Position numbers and translations under genes: made by a program
The notes under the pieces: generated by a model
The model's input: the letters and a program-made list of their open reading frames with translations, nothing else
Database searches by the model: none
What the model was told of the DNA's origin: nothing
DNA from: UBA927 sp964367095
GTDB taxonomy: Bacteria; Patescibacteriota; Microgenomatia; UBA10105; UBA927
Direction: 5' to 3'
Assembly (NCBI GenBank): GCA_964367095.1
Contig: CAYIXE010000060.1
Coordinates: forward strand, 1 to 5,180
Length of the DNA stretch: 5,180 nt
In this document: one piece after another, positions 1 through 5,180 of the stretch
Position numbering within the stretch: position 1 is the first letter of the stretch
Layout: the number at the start of each line of letters is the position of its first letter

Positions 1-334
1 GAATAAAAAAATTATCGTTATTTCTTCAGTCGCCATTACGGCACTTATGTTTGCGTCACCAGTCTTGGCTGCTTCAGCCGACGTAACTAAGATAGAGACA
101 TTCATCAAAAGCATCATTCAAGTTCTTGTAACTCTAGCCGGTCTTATCTCTGCCGGATTTTTTGTTTGGGGTGGAACTAGTTATATAACCAGTTCGGGCA
201 ACCCAGTTGCGTTGGATCAGGCAAAAAACACTATTAAATATTCAGCCATTGGATTGATCGTTGTCTTGGGAGCATTCATCTTGACTAATATCATCTCTGA
301 TTTAGCAACTGGAGCATTTGGAGCTACACAGTAG
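1..334 (+). CDS. VirB2/TrbC-type T4SS pilin precursor (5' end just outside window)
   Basis: Small secreted membrane protein expected to be the major pilus subunit of the T4SS. The first in-window ATG (47) is not the real start. The frame is open from base 2 and reads NKKIIVISSVAITALMF, a textbook signal peptide, and base 1 is G, consistent with the last base of an ATG lying two bases outside. With that Met the product is 111 residues. Likely signal cleavage is after VLA (residue 24) or ASA (27). The mature protein has two hydrophobic segments (about 39-57 and 84-99) around a short polar, basic loop with GG (58-59), YITSSG (62-67), NPVAL and AKNTI. This two-helix hairpin layout is typical of VirB2 pilins, and the YITSxG...AK.TI loop resembles pilins of patescibacterial T4SS loci. 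The next gene carries a paralogous copy of this module. Function is inferred from topology, motif and position upstream of VirB6/PrgI/VirB4-type genes. The start codon itself is inferred. Confidence 0.85.
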   Translation, partial: NKKIIVISSVAITALMFASPVLAASADVTKIETFIKSIIQVLVTLAGLISAGFFVWGGTSYITSSGNPVALDQAKNTIKYSAIGLIVVLGAFILTNIISDLATGAFGATQ

Positions 335-364
335 TACCAAACCTTTGGATTATGAAAAAATATT
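335..364 (+). other. Short intergenic gap between pilin and VirB6-like gene
   Basis: This is the only real gap between genes in the window, at 30 bases. It contains a small inverted repeat (CCAAA at 337-341, TTTGG at 344-348, two-base spacer) that is not followed by a T-run and so does not look like an intrinsic terminator. It also holds the first copy of a 9-base direct repeat, ATTATGAAA (349-357), whose second copy (362-370) spans the start codon of the next gene. No convincing Shine-Dalgarno sequence is visible; only a weak GGA (347-349) lies about 15 bases before the ATG. I see no promoter. Confidence 0.5.
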
Positions 365-1657
365 ATGAAATTATTGAGTCTGGCACTAACCACCATACTT
401 ATAGCCCTCTTCTTTCCTTCTGTGGCGTATGCAGCAAGTAGTGCACCATCAGAAGTAACTGCTTTTACGGGTGACGCTCTCACTCTCATAACGATAATAT
501 CGGCCGCAGCAGCGGTCTTTTTTTTAATTCGCGGTGGGTATGTCTACATAACTTCAACAGGCAGACCAGATGCACTTGAAGATGCCAAGAAAACTATCCG
601 CAATTCAATCATTGGTTTAGTTCTTGTTCTAGCCTCCAGTTCAATAGTCTCTGTATTGTCTGGGGCTTTAGTGGGAGATGGGGCTACTACAAATATTGCC
701 ACTCTGCCCTTAACCCAGATTGAAAGTGTTGCCCCAAGTGATGGACTAACCCAAGTTTTAATTGATGCCGTTAACGGTTTTATTCAAAACATAGTCGAGA
801 GTTCCACCAAGCCAATAGTTGATGGCATCATGACTTTTCTCGGCTCAACCCCATCACTTCTTGAAAACTCATCCATTGTAAAATTTTGGCTGATTATGCT
901 TGGGATTACTGATACTTTATTTGTGCTGGTAGTGGCACTCCTTGGTCTCCAATTTATGAGCGCCTCCACCTTTGGCTTTGAAGAAATCGAGTTTAAACAT
1001 TTACTTCCTAGAATTGGGCTAGCTTTTCTTGGAGCTAACGTGTCTCTATTTCTAGCTGACTACGCAATCAAGGCCAGTAACGCTTTGGTATCTGGCGTTA
1101 TTTCCGCTACTGGTGGTCTCAACCATGCATGGATCACGAATGCTATCAGCATATCAAGCATTACTAACGGCACTGCGCCATTTATTATCCTCATCTTCTT
1201 ACTCATTTTTTTAATCGTCGCAATCGTACTACTCCTTATGTACATCAGTCGTTTAATTATTATTGTACTTGGAGCAGTCCTCTCTCCCTTCATTTTCTTG
1301 CTCTCTGCCATTCCCAAGACTGCTGACTTTGCCGATATGGCGGTTAAAGGCTATCTTGTCTCGGTATTTACCATCTTCATCCATGTCGTCACGATTCAAC
1401 TAGCTGGCACATTTTTAACTCTCCCTGAGCAAACCAATAACTCTCTGATCTCTATTGCCGTAGCCATCGGGCTACTACTAACCCTCTTAAAAATTCCTAG
1501 CTTCATGATGCAACTTATTCTATTTTCCCGAAGTGTGGGAGCAGTTCGCCACATGGGTAGCCAAATTACCAATGTGTTAAGTACTGACTCAAGCTCGAAT
1601 TTGTCATACAAGGGTACGAGGTCACCTAAAATGCCCAGAAGGAGCGCAAACCTATGA
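365..1657 (+). CDS. VirB6/TrbL-type T4SS membrane protein with N-terminal pilin-like module
   Basis: Polytopic membrane protein of 430 residues, expected to form the inner-membrane base/channel of the T4SS. It starts with a signal peptide (MKLLSLALTT..., likely cleavage after AYA, residue 23). Residues about 35-100 are a two-helix pilin-like module related to the preceding gene product: 20 of 33 residues match, from GG (57-58) through YITSTG and AL..AKKTI to IGL..VL (89). A polar linker (about 100-174), presumably extracytoplasmic, follows. The VirB6/TrbL-like core has hydrophobic segments at about 175-198, 216-232, 272-294, 297-316, 331-351 and 361-385. Its family-like patterns include LLPRIGLAFLGANVSLF (213-229), SNAL (238-241) and YISRLIIIVLGAVLSPF (293-309). 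The tail (386-430) is polar and basic. ATG at 365 is the only start; TGA lies upstream in frame at 353-355. The stop overlaps the next start (ATGA). The family call rests on topology, these motifs and context. The exact membrane topology is unclear. Confidence 0.82.
   Translation: MKLLSLALTTILIALFFPSVAYAASSAPSEVTAFTGDALTLITIISAAAAVFFLIRGGYVYITSTGRPDALEDAKKTIRNSIIGLVLVLASSSIVSVLSGALVGDGATTNIATLPLTQIESVAPSDGLTQVLIDAVNGFIQNIVESSTKPIVDGIMTFLGSTPSLLENSSIVKFWLIMLGITDTLFVLVVALLGLQFMSASTFGFEEIEFKHLLPRIGLAFLGANVSLFLADYAIKASNALVSGVISATGGLNHAWITNAISISSITNGTAPFIILIFLLIFLIVAIVLLLMYISRLIIIVLGAVLSPFIFLLSAIPKTADFADMAVKGYLVSVFTIFIHVVTIQLAGTFLTLPEQTNNSLISIAVAIGLLLTLLKIPSFMMQLILFSRSVGAVRHMGSQITNVLSTDSSSNLSYKGTRSPKMPRRSANL
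434..661 (+). other. Pilin-like module inside the VirB6-like gene (paralogue of the upstream pilin)
   Basis: Residues 24-99 of the VirB6-like protein have the same plan as the mature pilin encoded at the left edge. Both have a signal peptide just before, a first hydrophobic helix ending in FF, then GG, YITS[ST]G, a Pro, AL, AK, TI, and a second helix starting IGL. The best-matching DNA spans are 170-268 (pilin) and 533-631 (this module), with 20 of 33 amino acids identical without gaps. I counted this by eye. It points to tandem duplication followed by fusion, or to an ancient shared domain. Confidence 0.75.
502..525 (+). terminator. Terminator-like hairpin plus T8 within the VirB6-like reading frame
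   Basis: Bases 502-507 (GGCCGC) pair with 512-517 (GCGGTC) around the four-base loop AGCA. This gives a 6-bp stem with one G-U pair, followed immediately by eight T (518-525). It has the form of an intrinsic terminator but lies inside a gene, encoding AAAAVFFL (residues 47-54). If real, it could act as an attenuator that lets more pilin mRNA accumulate than apparatus mRNA, with translating ribosomes disrupting the stem. Self-complementary alanine codons beside Phe-Phe codons can create such a structure by chance, so function is unproven. Confidence 0.3.
1637..1644 (+). promoter_or_regulatory. Shine-Dalgarno site for the PrgI-family gene
   Basis: AGAAGGAG ends nine bases before the ATG at 1654 and lies within the end of the VirB6-like coding sequence. 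It is the clearest ribosome-binding site in the window. It supports the ATG at 1654, which overlaps the preceding stop codon as ATGA. Confidence 0.75.
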
Positions 1658-2130
1658 GAACTACCATCATTCCAGCACAAATCACTACCGTAGAGGATAA
1701 GATCGCCGGGTCACTCAATATGACTCAAATATTAATTCTTATGGCTCCGATCTTGTGGACGGCCATTATTTATATTTTGCTTGCACCAAGCATGAAGCTC
1801 ACCTCACTGAAGTTAGTTCTAATTATCATCTCAACCGCAACCTCGGGTATTTTGGCGCTACGAATCAAAGATAAAATAGTAGCCGAGTGGCTAGGAGTCT
1901 TACTCAAATATCGCCTCAGGCCAAAATACTACCTATTTAACAAAAATGATTTAACAGGCAGAACACTCGATATTCCAGAGTTACCCGTTGAGCAGATTGC
2001 GGTTAAAAAATCCCTCAAGAAGATCAGTAAAGCTCAAAATATGAATTTAGATCTTCTTGATCAAGTTAGGTTTGAGCACTTAATCGCTTCTGGCAAAGTT
2101 GCCCTACACTATCAACTGAGCAAAAAATAA
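1654..2130 (+). CDS. PrgI-family (VirB3-like) T4SS membrane protein
   Basis: Small inner-membrane component of 158 residues, the functional counterpart of VirB3, which works beside VirB4. The N-terminus carries the PrgI pattern: IIPAQITTVEDKIAGSLNM (5-23), matching the usual 'xxIPxxIxxxEDKixGxLTxxQ' form of the family. Two hydrophobic helices follow at about 26-44 and 53-69 with a short loop between them. The region after the second helix is soluble and basic, with YRLRPKYYLFNKND (86-99), typical of the family after its membrane hairpin. The last ~60 residues are charged and probably cytoplasmic, where they could contact the ATPase (inference). The start overlaps the preceding stop (ATGA) and has a strong Shine-Dalgarno site at 1637-1644. 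The next gene begins one base after this stop. The family call is confident; the role of the C-terminal tail is not known. Confidence 0.87.
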   Translation: MRTTIIPAQITTVEDKIAGSLNMTQILILMAPILWTAIIYILLAPSMKLTSLKLVLIIISTATSGILALRIKDKIVAEWLGVLLKYRLRPKYYLFNKNDLTGRTLDIPELPVEQIAVKKSLKKISKAQNMNLDLLDQVRFEHLIASGKVALHYQLSKK

Positions 2131-2131
2131 T

Positions 2132-2752
2132 ATGAAGAACTTACTACACAAATCAGGCAGTACCAGTAGCCGTCAACAAATCCAGATTAAGGAAGTCGTC
2201 GACAACATTCTAGTGCTCCCTAATAACGAATACCGCCAAATACTCGAAACCTCCTCAGTAAACTTTGAACTAAAAAGTGAAGATGAGCAGGATGTGATTA
2301 TTGATAGTTTTCAAAACTTCTTAAATTCTCTACCATGCCAAATTCAAATCTTGGTTCGGGTTCGTGAGATGGATATTGATAAATATCTTGAAGATATCGC
2401 TAAAACAAAAGATAAAGAAAAAGTTCTTGCCTACAAAAAGCAGATTGAAGGCTACTGCATCTTCGTCAAAAAACTAGTCTCTGGCAATAAAATCCTATCC
2501 CGTAGATTCTATATTGTCGTTCCTTATAAACACACCGAGCGCCACCAAGACATGAAACTCATTAAAGAACACTTAAATCTTGAGAAAGACATTATCGTCA
2601 AAGGACTCGAGCGAATGCAAATGAAAGCTAGATCACTCACAGGCCTTGAAATCCTCAACCTATTTTACAGCTTCTATAACGGCGAAAGCATGAAAACTCA
2701 ACCCCTTACCAAAGAATCCGTGGAGGCGTTACTGCGAAATAACTATGTTTAA
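2132..2752 (+). CDS. TraC-like protein, resembles a stand-alone VirB4 N-terminal domain
   Basis: Soluble protein of 206 residues without signal peptide or membrane helix, so probably cytoplasmic. It resembles the TraC-like/VirB4 N-terminal-type domain found just before virB4 in patescibacterial T4SS loci. Supporting patterns are VNFELKSEDEQ (43-53), FLNSLPCQIQILVRVREMD (63-81) with KYL (84-86), a charged helical stretch (about 87-115), and FYIVVPY (126-132). There is no Walker A or B motif, so it is not an ATPase by itself. It starts one base after the PrgI-gene stop (TAA T ATG) with no good Shine-Dalgarno site, which suggests termination-reinitiation. Its last eight bases overlap the VirB4 gene. 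Its length plus that of VirB4 (206 + 599 = 805) is close to a full-length single-chain TraC/VirB4, consistent with an accessory domain working in trans. The family assignment is by pattern memory and is moderately sure. A role as VirB4 partner or adaptor is inference. Confidence 0.7.
   Translation: MKNLLHKSGSTSSRQQIQIKEVVDNILVLPNNEYRQILETSSVNFELKSEDEQDVIIDSFQNFLNSLPCQIQILVRVREMDIDKYLEDIAKTKDKEKVLAYKKQIEGYCIFVKKLVSGNKILSRRFYIVVPYKHTERHQDMKLIKEHLNLEKDIIVKGLERMQMKARSLTGLEILNLFYSFYNGESMKTQPLTKESVEALLRNNYV
2722..2726 (+). promoter_or_regulatory. Possible distant Shine-Dalgarno site for virB4
   Basis: GGAGG lies in the end of the TraC-like gene, 18 bases before the virB4 ATG at 2745. It is a strong core, but the spacing is well beyond the usual 5-10 bases. 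With the 8-base gene overlap, translation of virB4 may depend more on coupling than on this site. Confidence 0.3.
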
Positions 2753-4544
2753 CCTAACCAAAAAACTATCAAATCTAAAACCAATTAAAAATTGGAAGCG
2801 CCAGCAACTCAAAAAGAAGTTGACCAACCAGTCGATCAATATTGCCTACGGGCAGCAAGATCAGCTAGACATGATCTCCTATGCCGGCCTTAAAGAAGAA
2901 TCCAGCTATTTACAAATTAATGACAGATACATCAGAACACTGTTTGTTTCTGGTTATCCCTATGTTGCATCAACTGGCTGGCTCAATAACCTAATCAATT
3001 TTAATCATGATATTGATATTAGTTATCACATAGAACAGGTCGATCCACTCATTGCTCTGCCCAAGCTCAATAGAAAAATTACCGAGCTTGAGTCAACCAA
3101 ACGCACCATGCTCAAAGAAGGCAGAGTTATCGGGAGCGAAATCACTGATCCTCTTGAGTCTGCCATGGAACTCAAAGACAAAATCCAAAGGGGTATGGAA
3201 AAACTCTTTCAAGTCTCTATTTACATGACAATCAGTGCAGATAGCTTAACTGAACTTAACAAAAACACAAAGCTACTCGAAACGGTCATGCAAACACGAC
3301 TGTTCTACATTAAGCCTGCCACCTTCCAACAAATTGAGGCGTTACAATCGATTCTGCCAAGATCGCAAAACTTGCTTGCACAGAAAAGAAACTTGGATAG
3401 CTCAAGTGCAGCGCTCACTTTCCCATTTGTCTCATCTGAGCTAGTACAAGAATCTGGTATTTTATACGGCATCAACAAATCTAATAATTCCCTGGTTATC
3501 ATTGACCGCTTTAGTTTAAATAATGCCAACTCCATTATTTTTGCCCAATCGGGATCTGGTAAAAGTTATACTGCCAAGGTGGAGATTTTAAGACACCTGA
3601 TGCAGGGTACAAAAGTCATCATCATCGACCCAGAGCGCGAATACAAACAACTCGCCAAGAGTGTTGACGGCACATACATCAAACTCTCTAGTTCATCCAA
3701 AGAAAAAATTAATCCTTTCCAGTTTTCAGAGCACTCAGTCACCCAAGAAAACAACTTATCTGAACATATCCAAGACCTAACTGAGCTCATCTCCCTCATG
3801 GTTGGATCGCTCACCTCAGAAGAGCGGGCATCAGTTGACCGGGCACTTCTTTTGACCTACAAAGAAGCCAAGCTTACACCTCGCAAGAATGCAAAAAAGT
3901 CAAAAGCTGTTACATATCCGCTTCTTAAAGATTTCTACAAAAACTTAAAATCGATGAAGCATAAAGATTTATGCGACAGACTAGAGCGATTTGTCAAAGG
4001 TTCGCTTTCAACCGTTTTTGATTCCCAAACTAATATCAAACTCGATAACCGCCTGATTGTCTTTGACATCAAAGACTTAAACGAATCAATTCGCTCAATT
4101 ATGATGATGGTGGTCGCTAATTTCGTAAACAATGAGGTTAAACAAAACCCACAGAAGCGAATGCTTGTTATTGATGAGGGCTGGATGTTACTCCAAGAGC
4201 CAGAGAGTGCCAGGTTTATCTCAGGTCTAGTACGCCGAGCCAGAAAATATTATCTAGGTGTGACGATCATTACCCAACAAGCCAATGACTTCCTCAATCA
4301 AGAATATGGCAAAGCCATCGCCAGCCAATCTTCTCTTCGCGTCCTTATGCGCCAAGACACGACCACCATTAAAAAAGTAGCGGATGAATTCCATCTTTCA
4401 GCCTATGAGCAACATTATCTTTTAACCTGTGATCGTGGTGAAGCATTACTTATCGCCGATCAGAACCATGTGGCAGTCAAAGTGGTCGCCTCAGATGAAG
4501 AACACCCACTCCTGACCACTGATCCTAGGGAAGTCTACATTTAG
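2745..4544 (+). CDS. virB4: VirB4-family T4SS ATPase
   Basis: Cytoplasmic ATPase of 599 residues that powers T4SS assembly and substrate or pilin movement at the inner membrane. The N-terminal part has family-like RTLFVSGYP (64-72) and W79, then an alpha-helical stretch (about 100-230). The C-terminal part is a HerA/VirB4-type P-loop domain. Walker A is AQSGSGKS (267-274, Lys273, Ser274). It is followed by VIIIDPEREY (291-300) and INPFQF. Walker B is MLVIDEGW (473-480, Asp477, Glu478). RRARKYYLGVTIITQQ (497-512) holds the conserved Arg-rich helix and the sensor Gln. LRVLMRQD and the CDRGEALL region complete the C-terminal pattern. All key catalytic residues are present. The first P-loop glycine is Ala267. 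The first 26 residues are very basic (nine Lys/Arg). ATG 2745 overlaps the preceding gene by eight bases, and the M23 gene starts two bases after the TAG stop. Confidence in family is very high. Whether the system moves DNA or protein cannot be told from this gene. Confidence 0.96.
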   Translation: MFNLTKKLSNLKPIKNWKRQQLKKKLTNQSINIAYGQQDQLDMISYAGLKEESSYLQINDRYIRTLFVSGYPYVASTGWLNNLINFNHDIDISYHIEQVDPLIALPKLNRKITELESTKRTMLKEGRVIGSEITDPLESAMELKDKIQRGMEKLFQVSIYMTISADSLTELNKNTKLLETVMQTRLFYIKPATFQQIEALQSILPRSQNLLAQKRNLDSSSAALTFPFVSSELVQESGILYGINKSNNSLVIIDRFSLNNANSIIFAQSGSGKSYTAKVEILRHLMQGTKVIIIDPEREYKQLAKSVDGTYIKLSSSSKEKINPFQFSEHSVTQENNLSEHIQDLTELISLMVGSLTSEERASVDRALLLTYKEAKLTPRKNAKKSKAVTYPLLKDFYKNLKSMKHKDLCDRLERFVKGSLSTVFDSQTNIKLDNRLIVFDIKDLNESIRSIMMMVVANFVNNEVKQNPQKRMLVIDEGWMLLQEPESARFISGLVRRARKYYLGVTIITQQANDFLNQEYGKAIASQSSLRVLMRQDTTTIKKVADEFHLSAYEQHYLLTCDRGEALLIADQNHVAVKVVASDEEHPLLTTDPREVYI

Positions 4545-4546
4545 CC

Positions 4547-5167
4547 ATGAATCCTAAACTAGTGTTGACCCTCTGGTCGTTTCGCAAAGAACTTAAATTC
4601 GTCCTTCTGGCTTTCCTCACTATCCTCATGTTGCCTGTCATTGCGGTCATTCTACTGACTCAGGTGGGTATTAATATCATCTCGGACAAGTTAGTAGACC
4701 AGAATCCGACTAATCAAAGTATCCAGATTAAAGACCCAACCACAGGTGAAGTCACTACAGAAATTCATCCGATCGTTGTCTGGCCTACCAAAGGCGTAAT
4801 TACTCTTGAATTTGCACAGTCCAGCATGTATCAGGTCTTCCACACAGGGATTGATCTGGCGAGCAAGCTGGATGAACCAGTCAATCCCGCCATGGACGGC
4901 ACTGTTATTTATGCAGGAGAGATCTTCTGGGGATATGGCAAACACATCATTATCGACAACGGTAACAATGTCACCACCATCTATGCTCACTTAAACAAGA
5001 TTTACGTCTATAAAGGCCAAAAGGTGACCACCAGCGACGTAATTGGAGGCCAAGGTCAAACTGGCTGGGCAACTGGAGTTCACCTTCACTTTCAGGTGAA
5101 TGTGTACGGAATACCAGTGAATCCTAGAGTGTTCTTAGATAATCAAACGAGTAATATACAAATATGA
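4547..5167 (+). CDS. Membrane-anchored M23-family (LytM-type) peptidoglycan peptidase
   Basis: Zinc metallopeptidase of 206 residues, expected to cut peptide cross-links of peptidoglycan. The N-terminus has one hydrophobic helix (about 18-41) after a basic stretch (R13, K14, K17) and no obvious cleavage site, so it is probably an uncleaved anchor with the catalytic domain outside. A short linker (about 46-75) leads to the M23 domain (about 76-195). The domain has WPTKG (79-83), HTGID (His99, Asp103), AMDGTVIYAG (115-124), YAHL (His148) and HLHF (His179, His181). These match the zinc ligands and catalytic histidines of LytM-like enzymes, with similar spacing, so it looks active. It sits two bases after the virB4 stop, suggesting the T4SS-dedicated wall hydrolase that replaces the VirB1 transglycosylase. 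Only a weak AGGGA (4527-4531) precedes the ATG, so coupling to virB4 is likely. The short linker suggests action near the membrane. Family and active-site calls are strong; the exact bond cut is not known. Confidence 0.93.
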   Translation: MNPKLVLTLWSFRKELKFVLLAFLTILMLPVIAVILLTQVGINIISDKLVDQNPTNQSIQIKDPTTGEVTTEIHPIVVWPTKGVITLEFAQSSMYQVFHTGIDLASKLDEPVNPAMDGTVIYAGEIFWGYGKHIIIDNGNNVTTIYAHLNKIYVYKGQKVTTSDVIGGQGQTGWATGVHLHFQVNVYGIPVNPRVFLDNQTSNIQI

Positions 5168-5180
5168 GCAAGACTAGATC
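5164..5180 (+). CDS. Start of next operon gene (3' truncated by window edge)
   Basis: An ATG at 5164 overlaps the TGA stop of the M23 gene (5165-5167) as ATGA, the same junction type seen at 1654. It reads Met-Ser-Lys-Thr-Arg before the edge. The junction type and the operon's tight packing support a real gene, but five codons give no clue to its product. No clear Shine-Dalgarno site lies before it, so translational coupling would be needed. Confidence 0.5.

Noticed and set aside
138..163. Second terminator-like pattern in the pilin gene: CCGG (138-141) and CCGG (153-156) followed by A and T6.
   Set aside because: The stem is only four pairs (five with a wobble) around an 11-base loop and would be weak. 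The T-run comes from Phe-Phe codons at the position homologous to the stronger hairpin in the next gene, which also warns that the latter may be a coding by-product.
337..348. Inverted repeat CCAAA-CC-TTTGG in the gap between the pilin and VirB6-like genes as a terminator.
   Set aside because: The loop is too short for a full stem, and it is followed by mixed and A-rich sequence rather than a T-run. It is at most a small mRNA hairpin.
217..489. Minus-strand open frames (for example 217-489, 1060-1317, 1396-1680, 4691-4990) as genes.
   Set aside because: All lie opposite well-supported plus-strand T4SS genes, have no recognisable motifs or ribosome-binding sites, and their composition fits mirror images of membrane-protein codons.
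2056..2065. Perfect 10-base palindrome CTTGATCAAG as a possible operator.
   Set aside because: It lies inside the PrgI-family coding sequence (Leu-Asp-Gln plus the first base of Val), far from any promoter, and has no second copy. Chance is sufficient.
2745..2752. The TraC-like/VirB4 overlap as a frameshift mutation that broke one gene.
   Set aside because: VirB4 begins with its own basic N-terminus and continues into the family-typical RTLFVSGYP region, and the TraC-like protein ends cleanly. Tight overlaps occur throughout the operon, so two genuine genes are more likely than damage.
4806..4994. Plus-strand 62-codon open frame inside the M23 gene.
   Set aside because: It overlaps the catalytic region of the M23 peptidase in another frame and shows no family features, so it is a shadow frame.

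Overview
The window reads as one uninterrupted stretch of a plus-strand operon for a type IV secretion/conjugation-like system (T4SS). It holds six essentially complete genes plus the first bases of a seventh. In order they are a VirB2-type pilin, a VirB6/TrbL-type polytopic membrane protein with a second pilin-like module at its N-terminus, a PrgI/VirB3-type small membrane protein, a soluble TraC-like (VirB4 N-terminal-like) protein, the VirB4 ATPase, and a membrane-anchored M23 peptidase. About 99% of the window is coding. There is no gene-free stretch over 30 bases and no RNA gene, CRISPR array or insertion sequence.

The gene set and order (pilin, TrbL, PrgI, TraC-like, VirB4, M23) and the look of the proteins best match the T4SS-like loci of Candidate Phyla Radiation (Patescibacteria) genomes. 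These features are the short pilin with a YITSxGxPxAL...AK.TI core, PrgI in place of VirB3, a separate TraC-like protein before VirB4, and M23 in place of a lytic transglycosylase. The DNA is moderately AT-rich. TGA is used as a stop (genes 2 and 6) and no in-frame TGA is needed, so the UGA=Gly code of Gracilibacteria/Absconditabacteria does not apply. I cannot place it in a phylum more finely. A Gram-positive integrative element is the main alternative.

Layout: the pilin begins two bases outside the left edge, because its signal peptide starts at base 2. After a 30-base gap comes the VirB6-like gene (365-1657). All later junctions are tight: ATGA overlap at 1654, one-base gap at 2131, 8-base overlap at 2745-2752, two-base gap at 4545-4546, ATGA overlap at 5164. 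This pattern implies one transcript with translational coupling.

Likely joint function (inference): VirB4 powers pilin handling and substrate transfer. The PrgI protein and the TraC-like protein link it to the membrane. The VirB6-like protein forms the inner-membrane channel base. The pilin polymerises outside, and the M23 enzyme opens peptidoglycan locally for assembly. No VirB7/8/9/10 outer-membrane core, VirD4 coupling protein or relaxase is seen here, which fits a single-membrane system, though those genes could lie outside the window. The points most worth checking are the pilin-VirB6 fusion, a terminator-like hairpin plus T8 buried in the VirB6-like reading frame (502-525), and the division of VirB4 into two proteins.
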